Made by a program: the position numbers and the translations under genes. From Symbiodinium natans (Eukaryota; Sar; Dinophyceae; Suessiales; Symbiodiniaceae), in contig CAJNDS010002255.1 of assembly GCA_905221605.1 (NCBI GenBank), positions 89,501 through 153,500 on the forward strand: DNA of 64,000 bases, read 5' to 3'. Under the pieces are notes generated by a model. The model made no database searches. It worked only from the letters and a program-made list of their open reading frames with translations, and was not told the DNA's origin. This document shows, piece by piece, positions 13,301 through 22,800 of the stretch (positions are counted from its first letter, which is position 1; every line of letters begins with the position of its first letter).

Positions 13301-14924
13301 CCACAAGCCCCTCCGTTTCAGACGTAGGTCACACACAACAAGCAGTATCAGCATCACCAAAGCACCGCAGGCAGGAGCACTCCACCCCCTAAACCCTAAA
13401 CCTTGTAAAACCTAAACCCTACATCCTAAGCCCTTAGCCCTAAACCCTAAACCCTATACCTTATAAACCCTAAACCCTAAGCCCTAAACCTTCAACTCGA
13501 ACGCCTAGAACGTCTTGGCATGTCAAGCGCTCAATGCCACCTGTGACGCCTCGTGGGGGATGTTTGAAACCAAAGTGGGCATTCACAAGTTCACCCTGCT
13601 TCCACCTTCCAGTGTAATGCTTACAAGTCCGGGCTTATGAGGTAGGGCTTAGGGTTTAGTAAGGCATCTAGGCTTTATAGGCTTCATAGGGCTTGTGGAG
13701 GGTTTCAAGGCTTCATTCTAGGTGTCGCAAGGCAACTCGTGGCGGGGAGGACAGCTGGCAAACGCGGATGCAGCCCGTCGCGCGAGGATATTGGCCCAGG
13801 ACCACGTAGCGGGCCTGAGATTCGCACCCAGAACCCTTCAAGGGCTTGGAGCTTGGGGCTTCGAGCTAAACCCTAAACCCTAAACCCTAAACCCTAAACC
13901 CTAAACCCTAAACCCTAAACCCTAAAGCCTAAAGCCTAAAGCCTAAAGCCTAAAGCCTGAACCCTGAACCCTGAAGGGCAGACACTTGGATCCCTCAGAT
14001 CTCGGATTGGGTTCCATTTTATTCATAGGGTTCAGGGTTTAGGGTTTAGGGTTTAGGGTTTAGGGTTTAGGGTTTAGGGTTTAGCATGGTGCACGATCAC
14101 CGCATGCGCTTTCGCCCAAGCTTCCTGAAGGGCGATTTGACGTTCCCAGAGCAACAGAAGAACCCTAAACCCTAAACCCTAAACCCTAAGCCCTAAACCC
14201 TAAACCCTAAACCCTAAACGACCGAGCTCCGAGCACTCTGGGGTACCCATCGCGTGTCGAAGGGCGTGAAGTTCAGCTGCTCCTTGAGGTGCCTTAGAAG
14301 AGAACGAGCTTGGGCTGAAGTAGGGTTTAGGGTTTAGGGTTCAGGGTTTAGGGTTTAGGGTTTGGGGCTTAGGGCTTAGGGTTTAGGGTGTTGCATCTGG
14401 TCAGCTACGGGCTCAGGGTGTAGGGTTTAGCTAAACTGCTAAAGCCTCCACCCGAAAAACACCCTGTTAGGGTTTAGGGTTTAGGGTTTAGGGTTTAGGG
14501 TTTAGGGTTTAGGGTTTAGGGTTTAGGGTTTAGGGTTTAGGGTTGAAGCCCCTTAAGCCCCTCAACCTGAAACCGAGGATTCACCCCCCCGGAAGGCGCT
14601 TGGAGTCGGCTTTTTCAGAAGATGCGGGGTTTATGGTACAGGGTTTGAGGCTTTAGGATGCAGGGGTTCGAGGGCTTGAGGGCTTAGGGTTTAGGGTTTA
14701 GGGTTAGGGTTTAGGGTTTAGGGTTTAGGGTTTAGGGTTTAGGGTTTAGGGTTTAGGGTTTAGGGTTTAGGGTTTAGGGTTTAGGGTTTAGGGTTTAGGG
14801 TTTAGGGTTTAGGGTTTAGGGTTTAGGGCTTAGGGCTTAGGGTTTAGGGTTTAGGTTTAGGGTTGAAAGGGCTTCTTCACTGAGGCCTTTGCTCGATGAC
14901 TTGTGGCGCTGCCGTGCAGTCCAT
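3345..14924 (-). CDS. WDR92: WDR92/DNAAF10, WD40 axonemal dynein assembly factor (19 exons)
   Basis: Exons (minus): 14893-14924, 14235-14292, 13737-13814, 9794-9853, 8856-8934, 8319-8366, 7941-7968, 7712-7745, 7468-7594, 7233-7266, 6625-6685, 6007-6036, 5806-5861, 5600-5639, 5062-5156, 4740-4792, about 4520-4560, 3594-3643, 3345-3483. They join in frame to about 380 residues that follow human WDR92 (357 aa) blade by blade: [111 protein letters not shown]92 helps R2TP chaperones preassemble axonemal dynein arms, fitting a flagellate. Donors are mostly GC and acceptors AG|G. About eight residues expected between exons 17 and 18 were not located. The C-terminus is about 35 residues longer than the human protein. 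The ATG at 14924 follows a pyrimidine-rich AG, a plausible trans-splice acceptor. Confidence 0.93.
4080..4245. repeat. degenerate AAACCC repeat block
   Basis: Units such as CCCTATAAA, CCCGATAAA and CCCCATAAA, a longer-period derivative of CCCTAAA, inside a WDR92 intron. Confidence 0.7.
4341..4373. repeat. poly-T tract
   Basis: An uninterrupted run of about 33 T (poly-A on the minus strand, the WDR92 transcript sense) inside an AT-rich intron segment. Confidence 0.9.
4948..5042. repeat. CCCTAAA/CCCCAAA array
   Basis: Uninterrupted telomere-type units in the intron between WDR92 exons 15 and 16, with a central CCCCAAA run. Confidence 0.9.
5365..5454. mobile_element. MITE-like element, family 2 (degraded copy)
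   Basis: Starts GGCAGCCCAGG and ends with GGTACCACTGGGCAATTACC, roughly inverted, with an internal AAGGGAACC block shared with the copies at 15308 and 53045. Lies in the WDR92 intron between exons 14 and 15. Confidence 0.45.
5484..5560. repeat. CCCTAAA array
   Basis: Telomere-type units with CCCCTAA variants, in the same intron as the TTTAGGG block at about 5203-5250; the two are opposed. Confidence 0.85.
5664..5994. repeat. TTTAGGG then CCCTAAA arrays around WDR92 exon 13
   Basis: TTTAGGG units occupy about 5664-5738 and CCCTAAA units about 5934-5994. The exon at 5806-5861 lies between them, so the arrays occupy the two neighbouring introns. Confidence 0.85.
6094..6190. mobile_element. MITE-like inverted-repeat element, family 1 copy A
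   Basis: 97 bp beginning TTGGGATG and ending CATCCCAA, with long imperfect arms containing ACTAACAG and its complement. Four relatives lie at 36142, 44943, 47670 and 49036. The flanks (CAAATAGTAGGAGGATCCC on the left, ATAGTAG on the right) look like a family-3 element split by this insertion. No coding capacity. Confidence 0.75.
6398..6592. repeat. CCCTAAC/CCCTAAA arrays
   Basis: CCCCTAA units at the left grade into a clean CCCTAAA run from about 6505 to 6587. The WDR92 exon at 6625-6685 begins shortly after it. Confidence 0.85.
6658..6895. repeat. duplicated exon-boundary segment with G/T-rich spacer
   Basis: About 50 bp spanning the 5' end and acceptor of WDR92 exon 11 (6658-6708; + strand TCTCAGGGTGTTG...GCGCCTGG...GGCTAGGG) recurs with mismatches at 6845-6895. 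Between them is a 140-bp G/T tract of GGTTTTTTGGG type. The second copy lacks the rest of the exon. Confidence 0.65.
7093..7183. repeat. CCCTAAA array
   Basis: About 12 near-perfect CCCTAAA units ending 50 bp from WDR92 exon 10 (7233-7266). Confidence 0.95.
7327..7425. mobile_element. MITE-like element, family 3
   Basis: Ends GGCTCCGAAA and, inverted, GGTTTCCGAAA, with a core TCCTACTATTTGGGGTC. The same core, reverse complemented (CCCCAAATAGTAGGATCCCC), is in the element at 8012-8093. It lies in an intron of WDR92. Confidence 0.45.
8012..8093. mobile_element. MITE-like element, family 3 (second copy)
   Basis: Opens ACGAAAATAGGGG and closes with the inverted CCCCAAATATCGG; the core CCAAATAGTAGGATCCCC is shared with 7327-7425 and with the flanks of the family-1 copy at 6094. 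Confidence 0.45.
8948..10018. repeat. alternating TTTAGGG and CCCTAAA arrays around WDR92 exon 4
   Basis: TTTAGGG variants at 8948-9065, a clean CCCTAAA run at 9499-9590, TTTAGGG at 9704-9757 and 9862-10018. Exon 4 (9794-9853) lies between the last two. Confidence 0.85.
10550..10700. repeat. TTTGGGG/TTTAGGG array
   Basis: Starts as TTTGGGG units and passes into TTTAGGG and TTAGGGC variants, at the edge of the satellite-bearing intron. Confidence 0.85.
10836..13385. repeat. intronic CAGCAGCATCAT-rich satellite with higher-order duplication
   Basis: From about 11100 a motif containing AGCATCAGCAGCATCATCG, CCCTTCCGTTTCAGACC, AGGTCACACCGAAACACC and ACAACAAGCAGC repeats with variable spacing of roughly 60-110 bp. 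A block at about 11460-11810 recurs at 12341-12690 (offset about 880 bp), and 11151-11250 recurs at 12002-12100. 10836-10980 is a simpler TTTCTGGTGCTAC repeat. It sits inside the 3.9-kb WDR92 intron between exons 3 and 4. Open frames across it (up to 215 codons of Ser/Ile/His/Pro repeats) follow the repeat and are not credible genes. Confidence 0.9.
13388..13975. repeat. CCCTAAA arrays around WDR92 exon 3
   Basis: Degenerate CCCTAAA at 13388-13495, then a clean run at 13866-13926 that changes to AAGCCT units up to 13975. Exon 3 (13737-13814) lies between. Confidence 0.85.
14027..14546. repeat. TTTAGGG/CCCTAAA arrays around WDR92 exon 2
   Basis: TTTAGGG at 14027-14084, CCCTAAA at 14160-14219, TTTAGGG at 14322-14390 and 14466-14546. 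Exon 2 (14235-14292) is a 58-bp island between arrays of opposite orientation. Confidence 0.9.
14684..14863. repeat. long TTTAGGG array
   Basis: About 25 TTTAGGG units, one of the longest in the window, in WDR92 intron 1, ending 30 bp before exon 1. Confidence 0.95.
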
Positions 14925-15307
14925 GCTCAGGAGACGAAAAGTTGCTGTCGAATTGACAGTCTCGTTGTTGGAGACTAGGTCCCAGAGCACCCTGGGGATA
15001 AAAAGGGTATCCTTAGGGTATCCTTTGTGTTTAAAGGGGTAAGGGTTCTAGGACACTAGGACTAGGTCCGGTGCTGCTGCGCCAGGCCGCCAGATACGTT
15101 TCTGCGGGTTGTGGAGAGCGCGGAGACAGCAAGAACTAGGCTTCCTTGAGCTGGCCCAATCAGGCATTTGGGGTGTAACAAAATCTGAAGGGGGGAAGAT
15201 GTTGAGAGAGTGGTGTGGCTGCGACTTATCATGCGATGCGGCCCCGCAAGAGTGCAAAAATGGGCTGCGGTCGGTGGAATCCGATAGCCGTCCAGCTGCC
15301 ACGTCTT

Positions 15308-15425
15308 GGTAGCCCAGTAGAGTACAATGAGATAAGGGTAATTACCCTTGTGTATTGGGGTTGGGTAGTTTCTACGGAAACCTTAAGACCAAAAAGGGAA
15401 AGTAAAGGGTACCACTGGGGCTACC
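15308..15425. mobile_element. MITE-like element, family 2
   Basis: 118 bp starting GGTAGCCCAG and ending GGGTACCACTGGGGCTACC, an imperfect terminal inverted repeat. A related copy at 53045-53134 has the same ends and an internal AAGGGTA block. It lies between the RPB4 stop codon and the WDR92 start. Confidence 0.6.
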
Positions 15426-15507
15426 ACGACATAGAAAAAACCAGAAGTGGACCATGGTTGACGAGGTTTCCCCCTAAAATCGCGCACTTTTCTTGAGCCT
15501 CAGCCCA

Positions 15508-18500
15508 CTACTGCACATTGCGGTCGTACCTCTTCAGCTGCGACAGCCTCAGAACATGCTGGGGAGCATCACGGCACTCCCTGAACCCTACCTCAAGGCC
15601 TGGGAAATTGGCTGACTTCTGAACCCCTCCTAGAAGTTTAACTTTTAGGCTCCTTATTGTAGTTTCTACAAATACCCGAAAAAGTAACGTCCTAGAAGAA
15701 AGCCAAGGGAATGACCGCAACTTGGTGCGCGACTCTTCCATCAGCGAATCCGTATAGGTGTTGTTCTCGAGGGTCGGTATCAGCTTCCTCTAATCATGGG
15801 TTTCCTACACCCCCCCCCCCCCTCCATACCTAGGGTTTAGGGTTTAGGGTTTAGGGTTTAGGGTTTAGGGTTTAGGGTTTAGGGTTTAGGGTTTAGGGTT
15901 TAGGGTTTAGGGTTTAGGGTTTAGGGCTACCCCCTTCCTAAATAACCTCAAGTAGGCTCAATTATCCCTGAATAGCCTTTATTATGGGGGACATCATGAT
16001 CCAAACGCCCTAACTTCGCAGCCTCACTCAAGGGCTCCCTTCTTGGGGACGACATGAACCCGAATCTTGGGGAGTCGTCGATCTACCCTATACTACTAGA
16101 ATCCCTATGAAGGTCTATGAGCCATAAACCCTTTTAGGGTTCACTATCTACCCTATACTACTAGAATCCCTATGAAGGTCTATGAGCATAAACCCTTTTA
16201 GGGTTCACTATCTACCCTAGACTACTAGAATCCCTCTGAAGGTATGTGAGCCATAAACCCTTTTAGGGTTCATCCTGTCCCCAAAATCTTGGCAACTAAC
16301 AGGTGCTGCAAGAGTGGCGACTCGTGACCCGCGCTCAAAAGGCACAAAGCCCTAAGAAACCCTCAGCGAACCCAAGTCCGCCCATAAGCCACATTAACAG
16401 CCGCAAAGAAGCCTATGAAACCCTCCACCCCACACCCCCTGAACCCTAAAACCTTAAGCCCTAAACGCGGAAACACTAAAACCCTAAGCCCTAAACCCTA
16501 AACCCCAAACCCTAAACCCTAAACCCTTAAAGGCGCGTCCTGGCTTCGTCGGCGGTCGTTGGCATGAGGTTCAGGAGCCTTGATGGCCCAGTAACCGTAT
16601 TAACACAAGGGTACTGTGCCCTTGTTGTACCCTTGTGAAAGCAAACCTAAACCCTAAACCCTAAACCCTAAACCCTAAACCCTAAACCCTAAATCCTAAA
16701 CCCTAAACCCTAAACCCTAAACCCTACACCCAAACAAAAGGGGAAAAGGGCGTCACTGGGCTGCCAGGGAGCTGGGTCGCCTCGAAGTCCCTGCATCGCC
16801 TGGGCCATGGCAAGCCGGCTGATGTGTTGGGTTTAGGGTTTAGGGTTTAGGGTTTAGGGTTTAGGGTTTAGGGTTTAGGGTTTAGGGTTTAGGGTTTAGG
16901 GTTTAGGGTTTAGGGTTTAGGGTTCAGGGTTTAGGGTTTAGGGATTAGGGTTTAAGGTTTCGGGTTTGGGGTTTGGGGTTTAGGGTTTAAGGTTTCGGGT
17001 TTGGGGTTTAGGGTTTAAGGTTTCGGGTTTGGGGTTTAGGGTTTAAGGGGCTTTCAGTGCTTAGGGCTGTTTAGGGTGAGGAGCGTTTAGATTAGGCAGG
17101 CAGGGTCCAGTCGCTTGTGTCGCTGGGGTTCGCCAGGCTAGTTGCAAGATGAGATCAGGCAGGAGGCCATGGAACAAAAGCTCCGGAAGGGTTTAGGGTT
17201 TAGGGTTTCGGGTTTAGGGTTTAATCCGGCATAGCACAGTCTTCAAAGTCTTTTAGCGCCGTGAGCTCTCAGGAGCATATTGCACTCGCTGTAGCACTCT
17301 GCAAAGGCCGCGTCATTTAGATCACCCCCCCCCCTCCCCACCCAAACCCAAAGCCCTATATAAGCCCTAAACCCTAAAACCTAAACCCTAAACCCCAAAC
17401 CCTAAACCCTAAAACTTCCACCTGGAACCCACGAGGTTCCTGAGAGCGTCACTTGTTATACTTGTGGCTCGTTCGGCTGTAGGCCTGGCAGCCAGAGGTG
17501 GTTCAGGATTTAGGGTTTAGGGCTTAAGTGTTAAGGGTTTAGGGTTTAGGATTTAGGGTTTAGGGCTTAAGGGTTTTAGTTCCAGGCTTGGTTTAAGTCT
17601 TTCGGGTGGAACAAGACATCGCTACCGTCTACACCTAAACACATCCTGGTCACATCCTTAAGCCTACAATGTGACGAAAACCTGAAACTCTGAGCTCCTA
17701 GGGTTTGGAGTTTAGGGTTTAGGGTTTAGGGTTTAGGGTTGAGGGTTTAGGGTTTAAGGTTTAGGGTTTAGGGTTAACAAGAGCTCCAACATGTGGAAGC
17801 CCTGGGCCAACAACAATATCACATCCCGCTTCCAAAAGCCGCACCCTTTGAGTTTTCGTGGGGTTTAGGGTTTAGGGTTTAGGGTTTAGGGCTTAGGGCT
17901 AGGGTTGAGGCTTTAGGGCTTAGGGTATGGGCATGTCGGTTAGAGAGTACCAAAATCCCACCCTCGATGACGCCACAAGGTTGCTCGAACCACTTTCTTA
18001 AGGTTTCCCAATGTAGGGACCTCCCCTACAAGGAAGATTCTGACATTTTGGGGTTCTGCGTGGGGGGCCCTTTGTTAAAAACACCCATCTAGGCACCTAC
18101 TCCGAAGCTGCCAGAAAGACTGAAAGGGTTTAGGGTTTAGGGTTGAAACCTACAGGCCTTCAAGCACAAACCAACGCACCCTGCAAGGAAAACCTGCAAT
18201 GCCCCCACTTGGGATTTTGGGGTTCAGGTTTAGGGCTTCCCCATCGCGCACCAAGCCAACCAGCTGCTTCTTGCCCTTGTCTGCTTGCGACTCATTCCTG
18301 AGACATCGCTTCGAGAGAACAGGGCGATTGTTACGGATTTTGGGGGCCTATAAACCACAATGTTCGACAGGTTGTAAGTTAGCGATGGTTGTTCCATTTT
18401 GCTCTCCACAACCTCCTCCCCCTTAGGCCGCAGCATAGATCCGAACCCAGACCTTTACTGGAAAACCCACAACTAGGTCGTGTGGTTGAAGTTCCAGAGG

Positions 18501-18727
18501 GTCTATTGTGCCCTAAGCCCTAAACCCTAAACCTAAATCCTGAACTGTGCCTTTTGGTGTATACGAAGGTTGCTGGGGGTTTGGGTCTAGGACAGGGCCA
18601 AGGGTGGAGCATCTGGTTGGGTTTCCATTGTGTCTGTTGTTAGTTGTTGTGTAAGGTCATGGGTTCTGGTCTATCATGGCCCGTCTTAGAACTCCAGAAA
18701 TTTTGCGAGCTAGGAAATAAATAATGA

Positions 18728-18812
<85 letters not shown>

Positions 18813-19266
18813 AATACATACATATTCGTATAACATATATATATATATATACTATGGCTAGATAAAATGTACAGTATATGCTATAATCTTAATTCCTATA
18901 TGTAAAACAATACACATTGCGATGCTAGATACAAAGTGGTATAGGTCGATAGATAGAAATACTATATGTACCGAGCATTTTCCATATGGATTTGTGTACA
19001 ATACTCATAACAATCGCAGCAGCACCTCCTCTTTGCCGACATCTTTCTGGCTATTTTTCAGCATCGGTTTTTAAAAATAAATAAATACATAAATAGATAA
19101 ATATAAATACAAACAGAAATAAATAAATAAAAGCAAACAACAAATAAATAAATAAATAATTATATATGTATACATACATATACGTTTGCAGATGCCTGAT
19201 GAGCTGAGCGTTCGGCGTGAGCTGCTTGAAGCGCTTGCAATACTCGAGCGTTTTCTTTGCGTCTTC
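15508..19266 (-). CDS. RPB4: RNA polymerase II subunit RPB4 (POLR2D), 5' end unresolved
   Basis: Exons on the minus strand: 19184-19266, 16773-16799, 16537-16578, 15716-15787 and 15508-15547 (stop at 15508-15510). Joined in phase they read KKTLEYCKRF...DFEATQLLNLMPTTADEA, then RTKLIPTLENN, which follows RPB4 (plant SLQYVKRF; human FELACLANLCPETAEES...LIPSLE). RPB4 pairs with RPB7 in the stalk of RNA polymerase II, in transcription and mRNA decay. Donors are GT, GC, GC, GT; acceptors AG|G. About 50 N-terminal residues are missing. A candidate is 21855-21965, whose internal ATG gives MSGELELDAARL, close to the plant N-terminus MSGEEEENAAEL, but no joining exon was found. The 2.4-kb intron 16800-19183 holds telomeric repeats and microsatellites. 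The gene lies just upstream of WDR92 in the same orientation. Confidence 0.85.
15833..15926. repeat. TTTAGGG array
   Basis: About 13 clean TTTAGGG units in an RPB4 intron. Confidence 0.95.
16081..16272. repeat. three tandem copies of a 64-65-bp unit
   Basis: Units begin at 16081, 16146 and 16210 with ATCTACCCTA, contain CTACTAGAATCCCT and end AAACCCTTTTAGGGTTCA, itself a small inverted repeat of the telomeric motif. The first two differ by one base deletion. Confidence 0.9.
16645..17048. repeat. CCCTAAA then TTTAGGG arrays flanking an RPB4 microexon
   Basis: CCCTAAA at 16645-16730 and TTTAGGG at 16828-17048, the latter ending in a higher-order TTTCGGGTTTGGGG pattern. The 27-bp exon 16773-16799 is isolated between them. 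Confidence 0.9.
17188..17930. repeat. scattered short TTTAGGG and CCCTAAA blocks
   Basis: Blocks at about 17188-17222, 17352-17412, 17505-17580, 17700-17775 and 17861-17930 inside the large RPB4 intron. Between them are 70-90-bp open islands without recognisable domains, treated here as intronic. Confidence 0.7.
18726..18850. repeat. (ATACAT)n microsatellite followed by (AT)n
   Basis: About 14 ATACAT hexamers at 18726-18812, then an AT run near 18834-18850, inside the large RPB4 intron. An A/T-rich (AAAT)n-like stretch follows at 19077-19165. Confidence 0.95.
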
Positions 19267-19799
19267 CTTGTGCAGCACCCAGAGACTCCAAAACCCCTTG
19301 GTTAAGGGTTTAGGGTTTAGGGTTTCGGGTTATGAGGAGTCTACCTGAAGTCATACTAGGGTTCCGATCACACATGAAGGGATATTCCTTCAATAAGGGG
19401 CTTTGGAGTCTCTGGGCAAGAGGCTGCTGGCAGCTTGCAACACGACTTTTCAACATCCTGGCATGTTGGGTGACTCAGCTGAGCATTCTTCAACGCAAAG
19501 AACGGTAGACATTTGCTTTGCACTCGCAATCGCAAGGTGCGTGGTCCCTCATCTAATGCGAGGAAGGGGGATGCGTTGTTTTTGAAAACAACAGATGCCG
19601 AAGTGTGGACTCCCCCCGCGTACCCCTCCCTCCCCCCAGTAAAGGGCGTCCTTTCCCTTGCTACAGCCCCTTGCTGGGAGTGCTTGTAGGAAGAAAGCTT
19701 CACATCAAACGAACTGTATCGACTCGATGGCTCACTTCTTACCGGAACTGCCAACCCCCATGAGCAAGTCGCATCTTTCCTGTACACAGCGCCATCAGT

Positions 19800-19861
19800 C
19801 AACCCTAAACCCTAAACCCTAAACCCTAAACCCTAAACCCTAAACCCTAAACCCTAAACCC
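19800..19861. repeat. CCCTAAA array
   Basis: About nine clean CCCTAAA units. A possible minus-strand start (19942, MSFPIAPVKGVKSLGFPAKN) lies immediately beyond, but no gene is assigned. Confidence 0.9.
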
Positions 19862-22800
19862 TGTGGCTCAACAACTTGCGAGTTCTTAGCAGGGAAGCCG
19901 AGGCTCTTGACACCCTTTACGGGGGCAATCGGAAAGCTCATTTCCCCGCTTGCCTTCAACCCCAACCCCTACGTGGGGGTTTTGGGGTTTAGGGTTTAGG
20001 GTGTAGGGGGGCTCGTGCATCTACAAAGAGGAATCAGTGAAACCCTTCTGAAGGCCGCGCGGTGAGCGTGCGCTTGTCTCTTGTGCGCCTTTCAGCAGAT
20101 AGCTTGCAGATTCACTGAGCTTCGGATTCTAGATTTTACGGTTTAAGTCACCCTTCAGATGACGACCTTTCCTCCACTGATGGTCCCTGCCATGGTGCCT
20201 TGTGTATCAAAGGTTGCGCACTAACAGGGACCTCAACATGGAACAGAGTTTAGGGAAGAAATCATCCAGATCCGGGGGTTTGTAGGGTTTTGGGTTAGCT
20301 GCGTCGGAGCCCCCCTGTGCCGCGCCTCAAGCTCTGAATATGCAGTTTCATGAGTGCGGATCCCTACACCCAAAAAAGGACCCACAATCGAGAGAACTAC
20401 ACAGATGAGTCTGCGGCTCCAGCAGCCGGAGAGACGGGAAGAGGGGGATACAAACGAAAGCATCCGGCCCAGGGGTCAGGGGCCCATGCAAGACAAGGCC
20501 ATGAACAAAAAGATGGATCATGTACCTAGAGTAACCTTTGTACCCTCAAAACGGGTAAGGTACCATCATTCCAAGGTTTCTCTACGTATATCATTGATCC
20601 CCAAGATAACCTTGTCGGGACAATCGGGGACCGGCTAGTGGGTACCGATCGCTGTGATTTGTTTCATCATCATCTCGGAAGGTTACCACCCCAGTGAGAT
20701 GGGAAGCAAAACGCTCGCTTTAGGAACCAAAACTTAGTTATAGGGCTCCGAAGGGGGGTTCAAGGGGGGTATGTAACCCAAGGTTCCCTAATATCCCCAA
20801 GCTTCCCTAAGGTTCCCTAGCTACCCCCCGGAACCCCCCCTCCCTTAAGCACCCTCTAACTTAAATGGCTCACGTTTGGTGGATGCAACCCGGAACTGCA
20901 TAAAGACAAAGCCAGGCCCAAGAACAACCCAGGAATCAAAGGGCCACCCACCTTGGCCTAAAGGGGATTGCAAGGGAAGCTGAACCCTAAAGAAAGGGAA
21001 TAGGGGTCTACCCTGGCTCCTAGAAAGTGATGAAGAGCGACTGAGGGCTCTGCTGGGCGTGTAGCTGCTGTAGCTGAGTGTGCATATGCCCCAGGGGGAT
21101 GCCTTCCTTGTTCCTGCAGAAGGCAGAGCAGAGCATCCACTTTCGACATGGAGGCCCCTTCCCTCCTGAAAGATACCACAACCCAATCTTATAACTGTCG
21201 ATCTTCAAGTCAAGGGGTCTGCACCTAGGGCACTCGTCGACGATCCTCTTAAACTCTAAGCCCTTGGATAGAGCCCTAAACCCCAAAACCCCCCACTCTC
21301 CTCCCCCAACTCTATCACGCACCCAAAACCGGAAAAGGCGACTGAGACCCACAAACCGTAGAGCTGCAAGCCATCCAAGGTCGACGTTTGGTGGCAAGCT
21401 CGTCATGTATCGATGACTGAATGTTGGTTCAAGGGCGGCTACGAAGACACACCCCTTGAGTCATGAAAGATGTAAAGGTATTGCAAGAAGGGCATGAGGG
21501 CAAGCGTACCTGTAGAAGGTATGTGTACAGTCATATCGACATGCAGTCGCAAAGAGCTGTCAACCCAAACATGGATGGATACCCTAAACCCTAAACCCTA
21601 AACCCTAAACCCTAAACCCTAAACCCCAAACCCTAAACCATGAAAAACGTTGATGTTGTTTGTGTCTGCCGGAAGAAATGTGCGCTTCGCTCGCGTGAGG
21701 GTTCACGACTCTTCAATCCGATTCGTCGCTTCAAGCTAAGCCTGACTCGCAACGAGACCCTAAACCATGAACTCTAAACCTGCAACCCTAAACCCTAAAC
21801 TCTAAACCCTAAACCCTAAACCCTGAACCCTAAACCCTAAACCCTACCCTCAGTCCTCCACGGGCCCAGCATGATGTGCCCATTGGGATCCAGGCGCGCG
21901 GCATCGAGCTCCAACTCCCCGCTCATCCCAGCCTCGGCCATCTGCCGGGCTGGCGCCCGAACTGCCCTAAACCCTAAACCCTAAACCCTAAACCCTAAAC
22001 CCTAAGCCCTAAACCCTAAACCCTAAACCCTAAGCCCTAAACCCTAAACCCTAAACCCTAGGAAGCCAAGTGTCACAACATAAGTTGAGGGTTGACCGAG
22101 CAGCCCGCCTATCGAGAAATCGTTTCGGGCTTAGGGTTGAGGGTTTCCAGTACCTTGGGATTTTTGAAGCTGATGCCCGAAGAGGGCTGGGTTCTTGTGA
22201 AATTACTGCTCTAAGGACGACTATTTTTTCTGACCCAGGGGACAAACAGCCACAAGCGCAGCAGCTGCTGTCAAGGCACTGCAGCTCCGGCAAGGGCGGT
22301 CTCTGTGCAAAAGCTGGCGGGAGCTAAACGCGTGGTTTTGTGTACAGGTTGGGTCCTCGTCCTTTCTTCAGACTTCAGCAAATCTCTTGTGACACTAGAG
22401 GCTCAGGGATTTTTCACATTGGTGTGTCCACTAAGCGGCCTCTGCATGCAGCCGACTGAAGGCGGAACGGTATCGCGCAACAAACACCATCTTCGCAAAC
22501 ACCGAAAACAAATGGTCACTTCTTAAAGACATTTATTATTATGGTTCTTTTCGGGGATGCCATTCTGAGGTGGCCCCTATGATCTGGGGTACCCACTAAA
22601 GGGACCATATTTTTGAGAAGTGACCCAATGAACACAGCAGCAAAGCCCACATTTTTTCTGGCGCAGTGGCCGTGGACTCTGACGATCGACCCCTGCCAAG
22701 CACAAAAGGGCCACTAGGATGGGAACCTGCCAGGATTCACACCCGAGTTTGGGGAAGCCTCTGTCCCACCCTAAACCCTAAACCCTAAACCCTAAACCCT

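Noticed and set aside
11108-13392. Open frames of 100-215 codons in the satellite (HQQH, SAASSPF repeats)
   Set aside because: They occur in several phases and on both strands, track the tandem repeat, lack any domain, and lie inside an intron of WDR92.
16800-19183. Additional coding exons (e.g. VRLLEAGCDIVVGPG near 17800, DLNDAAFAECYSEC near 17300)
   Set aside because: The RPB4 exons on either side join in frame without them; short stop-free islands are expected by chance. A nested gene is not excluded but is unsupported.
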